Source: Holothuria scabra
Lineage: Eukaryota; Echinodermata; Holothuroidea; Aspidochirotida; Holothuriidae
NCBI GenBank assembly: GCA_037179385.1
Contig: CM074187.1
Span: forward strand, 43,620,879-43,684,878
Length of the DNA stretch: 64,000 nt
Direction: 5' to 3'
Shown: one piece after another, positions 1 through 11,024 of the stretch
How the letters are laid out: every line of letters starts with the position of its first letter
How positions within the stretch are numbered: the first letter of the stretch is position 1
The notes under the pieces: generated by a model
What the model was told of the DNA's origin: nothing
The model's input: only the letters and a program-made list of their open reading frames with translations
Database searches by the model: none
Made by a program: the position numbers and the translations under genes

Positions 1-219
1 CGGTACCGGTAATCAAATAATGTAACAACTATCACTGTATTTTTAAAAAGTAATTAGGCCTAGATTACAATTAGACTGGCTGTCTATACAATTTTTTACC
101 ATCCCGGTGGGGGGGGGGGTGGTATGCATACCCCCATCCCCCTCTGGATCCGCCACTGCCAGTGCACGCCTGTGCAAGGTATTTCCAGACGCGTAGGGTA
201 GCATTTCAGTATGGGGCAG
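1..219. repeat. Repeat-derived sequence with G-run and element end
   Basis: A run of 11 G around 110-120 is followed by a stretch ending GGATCCGCCACTG near 147-159. GCCACTG ends recur nearby (1703-1709, 2387-2393, 7631-7637), where the last marks a proven element border. It is probably the end of an hAT-like element that begins left of the window. No gene is seen. Confidence 0.3.
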
Positions 220-960
220 AAGATTTTTTCATGAAAAATGTAATTCTGCCCGTAAGACATCAAAGCGGAGCGCCACCACTGGTTGGCGCGGAGCACCTAG
301 AAAATTTGAAAATTCGTGCCTCTCAGACAGTCGAAAATAACATTTCCCAGGCTTATAAAAGGGATCCAAATATTCGATATTTTAAGTTTCAATTGCAGAT
401 AAAAGTTCACTTCAAACTAAAATTCAAAAATTCAGCCAGAGAGACGAAGCGGAGGGCCACCATTGGTTGGCCCGAAGCGTAGAGAAAATTTTGAAATATC
501 TGACCCCTCAGACAGTTGAAAATGGTATTTCCCGGGATTATAGGGGGATCTAAAAGGTCGCTATTTTCAGTTTCCTTTTGCAAAATAGTCACTTAAAACT
601 TAAATTCTGCTATGAAGTGGTCTAAGTGGTGCACCACCATAAGTTGGGGCGGAAAGTGCAAGAAATTTTGAAAAATCCTTCCCTTCAGACAGTCAAAAAT
701 GTCATTTCGTATGCTCGTATAGAAGGTGTACGCATTCGCTTTTTCGAGGTTCCGTTTTCAAAAACTGTTCACTTGAAACTAAAATTCTGCTGGGAAGACT
801 ATCTACGCGGAGCGCCACCATTAGTTGGCCTGGAATGAACAGAAAACTTTGAAAAATCGGACCCCCGAGACAAGCGATACTTACATTTCTCAGGCTTATA
901 GAGGGATCTAAGCAGTTGCTATTTGATCAGAAAAACTATATATGACTAATATGATTTTAC
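220..960. repeat. Diverged ~184-bp tandem repeat, about four units
   Basis: A motif of the form GCGGAGCGCCACCA..GGTTGG recurs near 264, 450, 620-640 and 806. Each time it is followed by the same order of AAAATTTGAAAAAT, CAGACAGTCGAAAAT, TTTCCCAGGCTTATA and GTTCACTTAAAACTAAAATT. Spacing is about 182-186 bp. No reading frame persists through the units. Confidence 0.7.
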
Positions 961-2210
961 TTTTGAAAAATTAAAACATTACAAGGTGTGTTTAAATGAA
1001 TTTTGAAGCAGACTTATGGGAAGACATTCTCACACTGCATCATTAAAGTATCTAAAAACAAATTACCGGTGCCCGATTTTCATAACCATTGCCCGTATTT
1101 GGCTCTAGAGCAGGATAGATGGCAAACTTTTGGGCACCTGAACACCCTACTGTCTGTCCGTTGAATTAATTTGGCAATTGAAAACGTCACAGCATTTTTT
1201 AATCTTTGCCCGAATATCTGACCATTTCGGGTAATTTTTGCAAGACTACAGTAAGCTTGTGGGGATGATGAAAAACTTTTTTTCATATTCTACCCAAATA
1301 GGTCGCAGATCTTTGTTATTTTCCATGAAAATTTTACTTTAAATGCAGCGTTCTCTGTTTTTCGGCAAAGATTTGAAGCTGATAATCGGACATTTCGGGT
1401 ATTGTGTTTTGATTATCTGTGACGTAAAAGTCACGATTAACACATTTTGGACTGCCCGAAGGTGAAGCGAATTTTTAAAACCTTGACTTGGTTTTTCATG
1501 AAAATTAATTGCGACTATATGGCGTTCCTTTCAATTTTCTGGCATATCTTTTTTAAGGTTTTGGCCACCTACAGGAATTTGCTGAAAAAACACCCCATTT
1601 TTTTCAAAATTTAAGGGTTATCCGAATTTTATTCCAAAATCCTGCCCGAATTAAGATTTTACAGAAATTTGGAGCAGTCTTCCCCCTTCCCCGTCTCGTA
1701 CGCCACTGAGAATGTCCACTCCACCCAAGAGCTAAGTGACGTCCTAGTTGTGAGGTAATAGTGGTATGGTAAGGCTGCGACCCTTGAGACTGCTTTGACC
1801 CAATATAGGTTTGGTAGTTGCACTGGCAGACAGGCCAATGACTGGCAGCAATGGCCGTGCAAAGCGCAAATTCCTTCCAACCATATTTGACTCAAATATT
1901 CAACCCACCACACCAAGTCTGATTTTGGAACAAATTTTTGCATTCCTAGGAATTGAACAAAACCCTACAGGAGATAGAAACAGGCCAGATGCTAGGAGCG
2001 GACTTTAAACCACACCAAGGTTAGGCAAGTTCAGGTACTCTAAATCTGCTGGAAAATTATCCATCCAGAATCTCGACGAGTAAGAAGTCAAGAGATTCCG
2101 AAGATATGAAGCTTGTCACAGTCTACCTGAATTTATTCTGAAATTTATAGGGCGGCACAATAGCAGAATCATTTCAGATTCTATCTATTCCAAGAGTATC
2201 TATGTCATAG
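961..2210. repeat. Repeat-like sequence, no gene seen
   Basis: AT-rich sequence with recurrent TGCCCGAA and ATTTCGGGTA words between about 1070 and 1650, suggesting old repeat units. TACGCCACTG near 1700-1709 looks like an element end. No coding exon with supported borders was found. Confidence 0.3.
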
Positions 2211-2240
2211 CAGGGAGGTGTGATTAGTTACACCTCCCTG
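2211..2240. repeat. Inverted repeat, 11-bp arms
   Basis: CAGGGAGGTGT (2211-2221) and ACACCTCCCTG (2230-2240) are perfect complements around an 8-nt loop. A related hairpin lies at 4751-4778 inside the fold-back element. Confidence 0.75.
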
Positions 2241-2279
2241 GTCATAGTAGCTGGGTAGCCCGGATTATCATCGGCCAGC

Positions 2280-2660
2280 ATGAATATAATTTTTTGCCCA
2301 GGTCGCCAGTGGGGGAGGGTTACTGGGGGGGGGGGTCTGGGCGATTCAGTGGGGGATCCACCCGCTTAATCCCCCCGTAGCTACGCCACTGGCAATAATG
2401 CATTTTATATTGCATTTTTGAAATTGTGCCTTTTTGAGATTTGAAAAAAAAAACGGTTTTCTGACCCGGAAAGTGGGGGCGGAGGGCAAGCATGCTTCCG
2501 CCTCCTTGTTTTGAAGTGTCGCCCCAGCCTCCCGCTTGTACGTCTATGCTGCATGGCGTCGACCATCCAGCGAATTTAATGAGACCGGCCAGAAATCAGT
2601 CACGCAGCCACAGAGGCCGAGAGAACCCCCCCCCCCCCCTCCAAAAAAAAGTAAGAAGGT
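2280..2660. repeat. G/C-run rich element remnants
   Basis: Long G runs near 2320-2335, a TACGCCACTG element-like end near 2384-2393 and a C run near 2627-2640. These look like remnants of the same class of G-rich, CACTG-ended elements seen at 6081-7637. No gene. Confidence 0.3.
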
Positions 2661-2734
2661 ATTGTAATAAGATGGTTAGGTTACTAGTTAGATGGATTTA
2701 CTGTCTAATACCCAACCAATTAGTTCAAGTCAAG

Positions 2735-2812
2735 CCGATAACGGCCTTTTTCCAGTTGTGGCTCACTGGCTTGTTTTCCCTACTCCATTTCTTATGCTGA
2801 GCACAATTTCAG
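2735..2812 (-). repeat. SINE fragment (reverse)
   Basis: Reverse complement matches the 3' body of the SINE at 27891-28150, including GCTCAGCATAAG, AATGGAGTAGGG, AACAAGCCAGTGAGCC and ACAACTGGAAAAAGG. Confidence 0.6.
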
Positions 2813-3230
2813 TAAGTTCCTTTTTTAAGGAACTGGAATTTTTTTCATCTTGATACAGAGCAAAGGTTGAAATGTAGAGTGACACAATATTTACAAATAT
2901 TCACAGTAAATAAATTAACTTTACGCATTTAACACTCATTAATATACCATACCTGAAATTACATTTAGATACCAATTACCGCAGTTTTCCGGAAGAAAGA
3001 CCTTATTTAACATATTGCCACCATTTTGAATTAAACAAATTTAAAATAAATTTTGTCATCACACAGAGAAACAAAGGAACATTTCCCTGTTTAGACTTTC
3101 TCAAATTTAGCTCTGGGTTCACGGTATAGATCAGCCCTAACTCTCTGTTTAACATAATTAATTATCAAAACTTCATTTCTTCATTGGAATGTGAAGTACG
3201 TAAGTTCCGTTTTTGAAGTAACGGCTAGAC

Positions 3231-3412
3231 CCACTGCATGGTCAAAAGGGTAAGAGCATTCGACTTCTAGCAGAAAGGTCTGCAAAAGTTGTGGAATTCG
3301 ACTCCTAGATGGGTCATACCAAAGATTTTAAAAGTGGAAACTCCTGAAATTGTGCTTCGGGATAAGCATAAGTGATGGAGTAAGGGAAGCAAGCCAGTGT
3401 CCCGGGACTGGC
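3231..3412 (+). repeat. tRNA-derived-like SINE copy
   Basis: Starts ACTGCATGGTCAAAAGGGTAA, an A-box-like stretch, and runs through GGGTCATACCAAAGATTTTA and CATAAGTGATGGAGTAAGGG. It matches the better copies at 27891 and 60049 in order and spacing. It lies just outside the 3' end of the minus-strand LINE. Confidence 0.6.
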
Positions 3413-3434
3413 AAAAAATTAGCAGTCCTACTTT

Positions 3435-4054
3435 TGAATTCGTTTCGTTTCGTTTATTTTGTTTTTCTACATCATCAAAATGTATGGATACACAAACGTA
3501 ATGAATACAGTACATACATAACACTGAAGTAGATGGAAGTAAAACTAAAAAAACCTGAGGGGCTTGTCGAGAGTTCTACTCCCCAAAACAACAAAAGCAA
3601 GTTACCTAAAGTAGTTGTGTAGCAAACACAAATAAGCAAAAACAAAAAGAAAAAAGGACAGAAAATTCAAAAAACTAAAGGGAAAGGAAATGAATAAGAA
3701 TACAAGACCAGAACTAACCCTTACAAAAACCCCTCTTAACAACCCGGCCCCCTCCCACCCATGAAAGCCCTAGGCTTCCCACAAACAAAATGCGCGTAGT
3801 GACAAAAACATGTATGATGCATGCACTTGAACAGTATGAAAAGTCAACGATGAAGTTTTAACCTTATAAAAAATGATGAAGACAACTGAAGAACAAGTAC
3901 AAAGCTATGTAGTACAGGGTGAAACCTCTTCGAAGAGAATTTATACTTTGCCTCTTAATTAATGAATTAGGTAATGAGTTCCACAGTTTTATAGCTTTGT
4001 AGCTTAGGGTCAACTGTGAGGATGAGGTACGGGTAACAATAGTATGCAAGAGAA
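3435..4054 (-). mobile_element. Minus-strand LINE, 3' terminal piece
   Basis: Reverse frames at 4048-3870 encode YKAIKLWNSLPNSLI, the C-terminal signature of CR1/L2/Jockey-type reverse transcriptases. The 3' untranslated part follows to about 3435, where short AAACG-type repeats (reverse orientation) look like the element's tail. It is contiguous in order with the piece at 5838-6072 once the fold-back insertion is ignored. Confidence 0.7.
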
Positions 4055-5837
4055 TATGGGTGGCCAAAAGGGAAAAAAACAAATGGAAAAATATTCATTT
4101 TAATTTTATAAATAAATTTTAAAGGTAAAAAATATTCATAGTGAGAAATTCAAAAATAAAATAAGCAATGAATACATTTACAAAGCGAGCAATAAATATA
4201 ACGTCCCCAAAACAAATTTAAAAAACACTAAAAAAGTTATAATTAATCTTAAAATTAACACATTACCGGTTTATCTAAATGAAAAATGAAATGTCAAATT
4301 GCCCCACAATAAATAAAAAACGGGAAACAAATAAAAAGAAATAAATAAAAACGAAAATAGAAACGCAATTGTGTGATTTTGTTTTATCTTGTGTCTTCAT
4401 TTTATTCCCTGTTATTTTTTTCATTTATTTTGGTTCCTTAATAGATGTTTAAAATCATCTTTTTGCCCTTTTGGCGCACTATAGGTGGCCAAAAGGGCAA
4501 AAAGGACGATTTGCGAAAAAGACAAACTGCGAAAAAGACGACTCGTGCAAAAAATGAGGGCGTCCTGAGATTGATGAATTCAGAGCACCTATCTCTATAA
4601 ATATGCTTGGAAAGCGCATTACATATCAAAACCCGCACAACCAGTTAAAGCCACCGCGAAGACTTGCTTGCACTGCAGTCATACACTCCTTTTGTTGAGG
4701 AGCATGTAGCAAGGCAGTACGCACATCGGTGGGCAGTCTGAGTCGATCAGGGAGGTGTTATTAGCTAATAACACCTCCATGGTGTGATAACGTTTTCTCT
4801 CGGCAACCAAACAATCAGTCATGAGGTTGGGGAAGGGAATCATATGAAAGTGTGGGTGACTATTTCACCATTTGTGGTGGAAGGGGAAACGGCGTCGTCA
4901 GAATTTTCGTCACGGGGGGGGGGGGGGGTAAATTTTGTGATAGCTGGCATGAGGGAGGGGTCTAAGGGGACGGAGATAAGCATAAGGGGTCTTCCCCTCT
5001 CTTTTGGAAATTGTTTTAAAAACTGAATGCCCGCAGATGCTATTTGTAACAGAAAGTGAGGATTGCTAGGTTAGTTTTCTTCTAAAAATTTCGTTTTCCT
5101 GGGCAATAATTGCTGTGTGTTCCATCATTTTTGGAAAAGTGAGAGTGCTTTTTGGAGATGTCCCCTCCCAAAAGTGAGGGTATCCCACGTCCCTCCCGCC
5201 AAGGATCCACGCCCTTCAACTGGATGTTCGGGTTTGGATATCTAATGCGCTTTCCAAGCATAATTATAGAGATAGGTGCTCTGAATCCATCAATCTCAGG
5301 ACGCCCTCATTTTTTGCACGAATCGTCTTTTTCGCAGTTTGCCTTTTTCGCAAATTGTCTTTTTCGCAAATTGTCTTTTTGCCCTTTTGGCCACATATAG
5401 CGCGCCAAAAGGGCAAAAAGACGATTTTAAATAACTATTAAGGAAACCATATAAATTTAAAAAAAAGATAACAGGGAATAAAATGAAAACACAAGATAAA
5501 ACAAAATCACAAAATTGCGTTTCTATTTGCGTATTTATTTTATTTCTTTTTATATGTTTCCCATTTTTTACTTACTGGGGGGCTATTGGGGGATATTTCA
5601 TTTGGATATAAAGGTTATGTGTTACTTTTAAGATTAATTATTACTACTTTTAGTGTTTTTAAATTTGTTTTGGGGACGGAATACGTATTGCTCATTTTAA
5701 TGTCTCATTTTAATGTAATCATTGCTTATTATATTTTTAAATTTCTCACTTAGAATATTTTTAACCTTAACAGTTTATTTTTGAAATTGAAAAGAATATT
5801 TTGCCATTTGTCTTTTTTGCCCTTTTGGCCGCCCATA
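4055..5837. mobile_element. Fold-back DNA element with ~600-bp terminal inverted repeats
   Basis: Left arm 4055-4650 and right arm 5214-5837 are near-complete inverted copies. Both begin TATGGG(T/C)GGCCAAAAGGG, share GTCCCCAAAACAAATTTAAA, and share TGCAAAAAATGAGGGCGTCC. Each arm carries an internal palindrome in which TTTTTGCCCTTTTGGC meets GGCCAAAAGGGCAAAAA (about 4460-4505 and 5365-5420). The core has no recognisable transposase, so it is non-autonomous. It splits the LINE coding sequence. Confidence 0.85.
4751..4778. repeat. Perfect 28-bp palindrome in fold-back core
   Basis: GGAGGTGTTATTAG is followed at once by its exact complement CTAATAACACCTCC. It sits in the core between the two long arms. 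It resembles the hairpin at 2211-2240. Confidence 0.9.
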
Positions 5838-6080
5838 GGAGAAGAGATTGACGAGTAAAATAGTTGTGGACTGAAGAATTTTTGGTGAAGAATTCTGAAA
5901 ATGATTTCGGTAAAAGGCTGTGCATGAAACGATAGGTGAAAGAAGCAATGTTGAGGTTGATCATATCGAACAGTTTCAACAGATTAAGAGACTTATACAA
6001 CTCGCTGGTGTGGTCACGGGGTCCGGACAAAGAAATATAACGAACAACTCTCTTTTGCAAAAGCCTTGTGAAGGTAGGAG
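5838..6080 (-). mobile_element. Minus-strand LINE, reverse transcriptase C-terminal piece
   Basis: Reverse frame encodes LQKRVVRYISLSGPRDHT, then FTYRFMHSLLPKSF and SSVHNYFTRQS, a standard C-terminal region of CR1/Jockey-type LINE ORF2. It is bounded by the fold-back element on one side and the hAT-like element on the other. The join to 7646 upstream is one base out of frame, so the copy is broken. The target duplication GGTAGGAG is 6073-6080. Confidence 0.75.
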
Positions 6081-6987
6081 CACTGGCGGCGGAAGCGGGG
6101 GGGGGGGGACACGTCCCCCCTAAATCTAAATTTCTTAGCCAGGGGATGTCCCCCCCTAAAATTCTTAGCGAGGGGGCGTCCCCCCAAAAAAATCAGAGAA
6201 GAAGTAAAAGAAACTTGGAAGCCTTGAACCAATTCAAAGTTGAGATTATAGTTAACCCACCACCGAACAGAGCAGCCAAAATTGACTTAGCCTATGTTCT
6301 GCCATTGTACTGGTCTGCAAGAAAAATGAGAAATAAAAGCTGTTCATTGTACTGAACTTGCATCTATCCTGTCATTTCTGTGTCTCATTTAATTCAGAGA
6401 GTATAGGCTGATTTCCAAAATAAAATGGTAAAAAGCCATACTCATAATTAAATAAGCCTAGTTTAATTGTACTGGCTAAGGTTCAGTCAGCAAAAGAGAG
6501 AGGAACTGCATTCACAAGCAGTGTTCATAAGACGGCTATCACAGCAGTTTCCATTTATGAGATTCTACTGTGACCGTTCCCATAGGCGTAAATTGCGCCG
6601 GGGAGGGGGATAATGCGATACATCCCCCCGATATTTGACTTGGGAATGACCTATGTAATCACCCCTCCCCCATGATCTGGAGGTGTATTATTTTGAAGAA
6701 ATAATAATAAACAGCCTAAACGTTGGAACAAACAACGATCTAGATTCTAGACTATGCTATTGCAATAAAAGGTCACAAACAGTCGAAACCTACAGAAACC
6801 TGCAACCTAACTTTGAAATGTGATTGCCAAGAACCTCAACCACAAACCTAGTTATTTTAACAGATTGGAATCCGGAATCCGCCAAAAATGAGCGAAACGT
6901 ATCATCTAAGGGAAAATCGCCGAATGGTAGCTCCGTTCGCATGACGTGTGCGTACGTAAATGACCGTCCGGTTGGAACTTTGGAAGA

Positions 6988-7012
6988 GTAAGCTCCCTCG
7001 GTATTATACCGA
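6988..7012. repeat. Short palindrome in hAT-like element
   Basis: CCTCGGTA and TACCGAGG face each other across three bases. Confidence 0.6.
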
Positions 7013-7464
7013 GGTAGCCTACACATTGTTCAGAAGTTCGGATACATCCTGATCAGATAGGTCTGCATAGGCAGATTCAGATTGATTCCAAGGTAAATAT
7101 TAATGAATTTACACCACATTGAATGTTGAAATGAATCCCGGTAAAAGTACAAGAATTTCAAGAAATAGACCTCCAATTAAAATACAAAATCAAAACAAAC
7201 TTACAGGTGCAGTACCAAACCAAGGGCGAGTACGGGGGGGCAATTGATTTTAGAGTAGTTAGGTAACTGCGCCTCTTTTCCTTTGGATTTGAAAAATGAT
7301 TTTAACAAAACCAAAATTACAAACATAACAATGCAACTGTTGATGTCCAAGAAATAGCCTATAGGCTATCTGTGAACGCAAATAATTCGCACATTTTTGT
7401 TCATTGAATTCACCGTAAAATGTTCCAAAACGGCTCCGATTGCACGAGAGAGCTTGTAGAATCG

Positions 7465-7560
7465 CAGAGCTTCCAGGGCCCTAAGGCGGGCCCTGGACCC
7501 ACGCCAGTGGGACTTCGCGCTTCGCGCTCGTGATGTGCGCTACGCGCACATAGGGTTCGT
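7465..7560. repeat. Three adjacent GC-rich hairpins near the right end of the hAT-like element
   Basis: CCAGGGCCC/GGGCCCTGG, GCGCTTCGCGC and ATGTGCGC/GCGCACAT follow one another. Subterminal structures of this sort can be transposase-binding sites, but that is inference. Confidence 0.55.
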
Positions 7561-7645
7561 TTCACGAGTCCAACCATTCCATCTTGTTCACTGATTGTCC
7601 CCCTCCCCCCTAAATTTTTATGCTTCCGCCGCCACTGGGTAGGAG

Positions 7646-8760
7646 GTTTTTATACATGACCAAACTGTAGAAAAATATATTAGATGAGGATACACAAGAG
7701 TAAGGTAAATTGTACGGAGAATACCCCTTGGCAACAAATGTCTTAATCTACCAATTACTCCGATTCCTCTGGCAATTTTTGAAGAAATATGATTGATGTG
7801 CTCCTGCCAGATGAGCTTGCAATCAATAATGACACCGAGAAATTTTACACTTGTGGATGGATCAAGCTTTTGCCCATTTATGGAGATATTGAATACATGA
7901 TGACGAATATTATTAAATACCATAAAATTTGCCTTATTGATATTAAGAGGCAGCTTATTTGCCATGAACCACTCAGAGAATAGGCTAAGTTCATTAACAA
8001 CACTGCTTTCAAGTTGATGAGGGTCATTCCCAGTGAAGAAAATGTTTGCATCATCAGCAAAGAGTACAACTTCTGCTTTTTTAGAAATCAAAGTAATATC
8101 ATTCATATAAATAATAAAGAGCAAGAGCCCAAGAATTGAGCCCTGTGGTACACCACATCTACCAGTTTGAAATTTTGACTCTACATTGTTAAATGATGTA
8201 AATAGGCTTTTAGAGAGATAGCTTTTAAACCAGTTTAGGCAAATGCCTCTTTAACCATAGCGCTCAAGTTTCTGTAAGAGAATACCGTGGTCAATTGTGT
8301 CAAATGCCTTTGAAAGATCAAGAAACACCCCAATACATGTATTATTATTGTCAATAGAACTGCGTAATTTTTCAACAGCTTCAGTAAGAGCGAATTCAGT
8401 TGAGTGATTTGAACGAAACCCGTATTGGCTGTTGGTGAGAACATTGTGTTTTGTAAGAAAAGTTTGTACTCTGTTGAACATCAGTCTTTCTAAAATTTTT
8501 GAGAAACATGATAAAACTGAAACTGGACGGTAATTGACAAATTGATTTTGATCACTTTTTTTGTAAATAGGGACAACTTTAGCAATTTTTAGTTTTTCTG
8601 GAAAGATTCCCACATTGAAAGACAAGTTAAAAATATATGCTAATAGTTCGGAAATGCACGGTATTACTTTTCGAGCGACCTTAGGCCGAAAACCATCATA
8701 GCCCGCAGCCTTATCGGGATTTAGGCACTCTAAAGAGACATTGACAAGTTCATCTTTACT
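7646..8760 (-). mobile_element. Minus-strand LINE, reverse transcriptase domain
   Basis: Read right to left: KAAGYDGF, then KVVPIYKKSDQNQFVNYRPV, QYGFRSNHSTEFA, the catalytic motif FLDLSKAFDTIDH, CGVPQGSILG, the catalytic FADDANIFF, and VKFLGVIID. These are the ordered reverse transcriptase blocks of a CR1/L2/Jockey-group LINE. One in-frame TAA near 8248-8250 breaks the frame; the frame is otherwise open through this piece. Endonuclease and linker sequence expected to its right are missing at the border with the plus-strand LINE. Confidence 0.9.
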
Positions 8761-10085
8761 AATGGGTGAAAGAAAAGATCTATCTAATTTGCTTAGCTTT
8801 CTTGAAGATGTCTCTTTGTCTCTTGATTCGGGTCATTTTGTTGATGTCATTTACCTTGATTTTCCAAAGGCATTTGACAAAGTCCCATTAGGGAGACTTA
8901 TGGTAAAATTGCATCAGTTAGGCATCCAGGGGAGATGTGCGGACTGGATCAAGTCTTGGCTTTTTGGTAGATCCCAGAGGGTTGTTGTAAATGGTAATTT
9001 CTCCTCTTGGAATGATGTCACAAGTGGAGTACCACAAGGTTCTGTTCTGGGCCCAATCCTTTTCTAGTTTTTATAAATGATATCGATTGCTCTCTCTCAT
9101 CCTGTATTAGTAAGTTTGCTGATGACACTAAGCTCTATAGGAATGTTAATGACGGAAAGGATGCTTCTCTGTTGCAGAGGGACTTAGATAGGCTAGTTAC
9201 TTGGTCTCAGACTTGGCAAATGTCTTTTAATGCTGATAAATGCAAAGTTCTTCACTTTGGATCCAAGAATTTGGGTCATAAGTATACCATGGCTGGTAGT
9301 GTTCTAGGTAATGTGACTTCTGAAAAAGACTTGGGTGTTGTCATTTCAAACGATTTGAAGCCTTCTAGGCAGTGCGCAGCAGCTGCTGCTAGGGCTAATA
9401 GGGTGCTTGGTTTAATCAAGAGGAATTTCAGCAATTTCAGTAAAGATATTGTGCTAAATCTTTATAAGCAGTTGGTTAGGCCACATCTTGATTATGCTGT
9501 GCAGGCATGGAACCCTTTTTATGAAAAGGACAAGTTTATTTTAGAGCAGGTTCAGAGGAGAGCCACACGGCTTATTCACAATGTGCGTAATCTCCCTTAT
9601 CAAGATAGGCTCAATTGTCTAGGACTTACTTCTCTCGAGTTAAGAAGGATTAGGGGGGATATGCTGCAGGTTTTCAAGTTCCTTTCTGGTTATGATTCTC
9701 TGTCTAACTGTAACTACTTAGAGATTTGTACTGATCCCCGTGTTCATGGCCATAATAAGAAGCTGGTAAAATGTTTATCTAGACTTGACATCAGAAAGTT
9801 CAGTTTCTCTCATAGGGTTGTCAATGAGTGGAACAGTCTCCCTGAGTGGGTTATTAATTCCACTCAGTGTCAGTCAACTGCTTCAAGATTAACATTGACA
9901 AGTATTACTGTGACAGTGGCAGGTTCTGATTGTATTGGGTTTGTTTAGTCTTTGTTTGGATTAGGTGTTGGTTTTGGGTCTGTTCTATAGGGCATCTTAT
10001 GGGGTTTTTTACCCTCCTTTGCCCTTAAACTTGTTATGTTATGTTATGTTATGTTATGTTATGTTATGTTATGTTATGTTATGTT
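8761..10085 (+). mobile_element. 5'-truncated plus-strand LINE (CR1/L2-like)
   Basis: It begins in the reverse transcriptase domain and carries DVIYLDFPKAFDKVP (catalytic Asp), VTSGVPQGSVLGP and FADDTKLY, then DLGVVISNDLKPSRQ, VRPHLDYAVQAWNPF and the C terminus HRVVNEWNSLPEWV. A single-base loss in a T run near 9061 shifts the frame and creates an early TAG at 9065. The 3' end is a (GTTAT)n tail at about 10028-10085. The severe 5' truncation is typical of target-primed insertion. It sits inside, and opposite to, the older minus-strand LINE. Confidence 0.9.
10028..10085 (+). repeat. Pentanucleotide (GTTAT)n tail
   Basis: About eleven uninterrupted copies form the 3' terminus of the plus-strand LINE; LINEs of this group often end in short repeats instead of poly(A). 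Confidence 0.9.
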
Positions 10086-10432
10086 AAGGCGATGTCCTGC
10101 GACCTGTTGTCATTGAGCCAAGTTTCAGTGAAACCAAGCACAGAAAAGTTATGACGTAATAATGACAAGAAGTCGGTTACATGATTTATATTCCTCACTA
10201 AGCTACGGCAGTTCAGATGGAAAACACTAAAAGTTCCCTTTTCCACGCGATGAAACTCATCAATATTGAAATACATAGAATCATTGCAAAAATACCTGCT
10301 AAAGTTACGGGGTATTTGATTTTGGAATGAGTCAGGCCAGGTTATTTCTATTGATCCAGCCATATAGGATCGGAATTCTTCATCGTTATCAATATTAAAA
10401 AATGGAAGTTCATATAAATTACTTTCTGACAT
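10086..10432 (-). mobile_element. Minus-strand LINE, 5' piece with start of endonuclease
   Basis: Reverse frame from an ATG at 10432. FSVFHLNCRSLVRN and FSVLGFTETWLND are the first two motifs of an APE-type endonuclease, with the catalytic Asn and Glu present. The domain is cut off after about 40 residues at the border with the plus-strand LINE. The remaining endonuclease is absent from the window. Confidence 0.75.
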
Positions 10433-10787
10433 TGGACAGGATGGCAGTAAAGAAATTGGTTAGAAGCTGAGCCGTAAAACTTATCTGGCTTCCAAACGGC
10501 TTATACGTATACGGTCTTTCTTTTGAAATATAGCTTTTTGTCGGATTCCGTACATACTTAATCTCCCAGTTAAAGTTTTCGTTTTACAGGCACACTTTGC
10601 CCAAAATATTTTTTACTTCGAACAATTTCGAGCTTTTCCCAAAAGTTCATGGTTATTTACAACAAAAAAAGGAAAGACGATTTCGTGAAAAATATCAAAG
10701 TACGTTGTGCAAAATACAGATAGTCATCGCCGGTTTTCAGAGGTAAGACCGTAAGGTGGCGGGGTGTCACTTATATGACTTGTTGTT
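10433..10787. other. LINE 5' flank, no gene seen
   Basis: It may hold the 5' untranslated part of the minus-strand LINE. AAATTGGTTAGAAGCTGAGC near 10455 resembles the SINE tail at 60187, so a SINE scrap is possible. Nothing else recognised. Confidence 0.3.
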
Positions 10788-11024
10788 ATGACTGCAGCTG
10801 ACGCTATGGATTACGTAACCTCGGTGATTGATTTGATGTTCATGCTCGGTTTTGTGCATAGGTTCAGGAAGACTAGTGGTGCTCAGCAGCAGCTCTGCAC
10901 AGCAAGTTCGGTACGCGTGAAGGTACACAGTTCTGGCCTTGGCCTGGCGGTTGTTGCATGTTATTACAACTTATTACTGTCGAGTCCGATACATCGATTT
11001 GATATTCCAAACACTCCAGGCTGA
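10788..11024 (+). other. Open frame of unknown status
   Basis: ATG at 10788 opens 78 codons beginning MTAADAMDYVTSVIDLM. The stretch has more CpG than its surroundings and lies just right of the transposon stack. A possible AAG|GTACAC donor near 10922 is in phase 0. It could be a distant first exon of the EML gene, but no homology or splicing support is visible. It may well be chance. Confidence 0.15.

Larger units (their letters stand above)
6081..7637. mobile_element. hAT-like non-autonomous element with 8-bp target duplication
   Basis: Ends are CACTGGCGGCGGAAGC (left) and its near-complement …GCTTCCGCCGCCACTG (right, read as …TGCTTCCGCCGCCACTG). Exact duplication GGTAGGAG flanks it (6073-6080, 7638-7645). 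An 8-bp duplication and CA(G)TG-type ends fit the hAT superfamily. No transposase is seen; the largest open stretch (minus, 6790-7026) is unrecognised. It interrupts the minus-strand LINE. Confidence 0.85.

Noticed and set aside
3267..3524. Minus-strand open frame near the LINE 3' end
   Set aside because: Lies within the SINE and the LINE tail.
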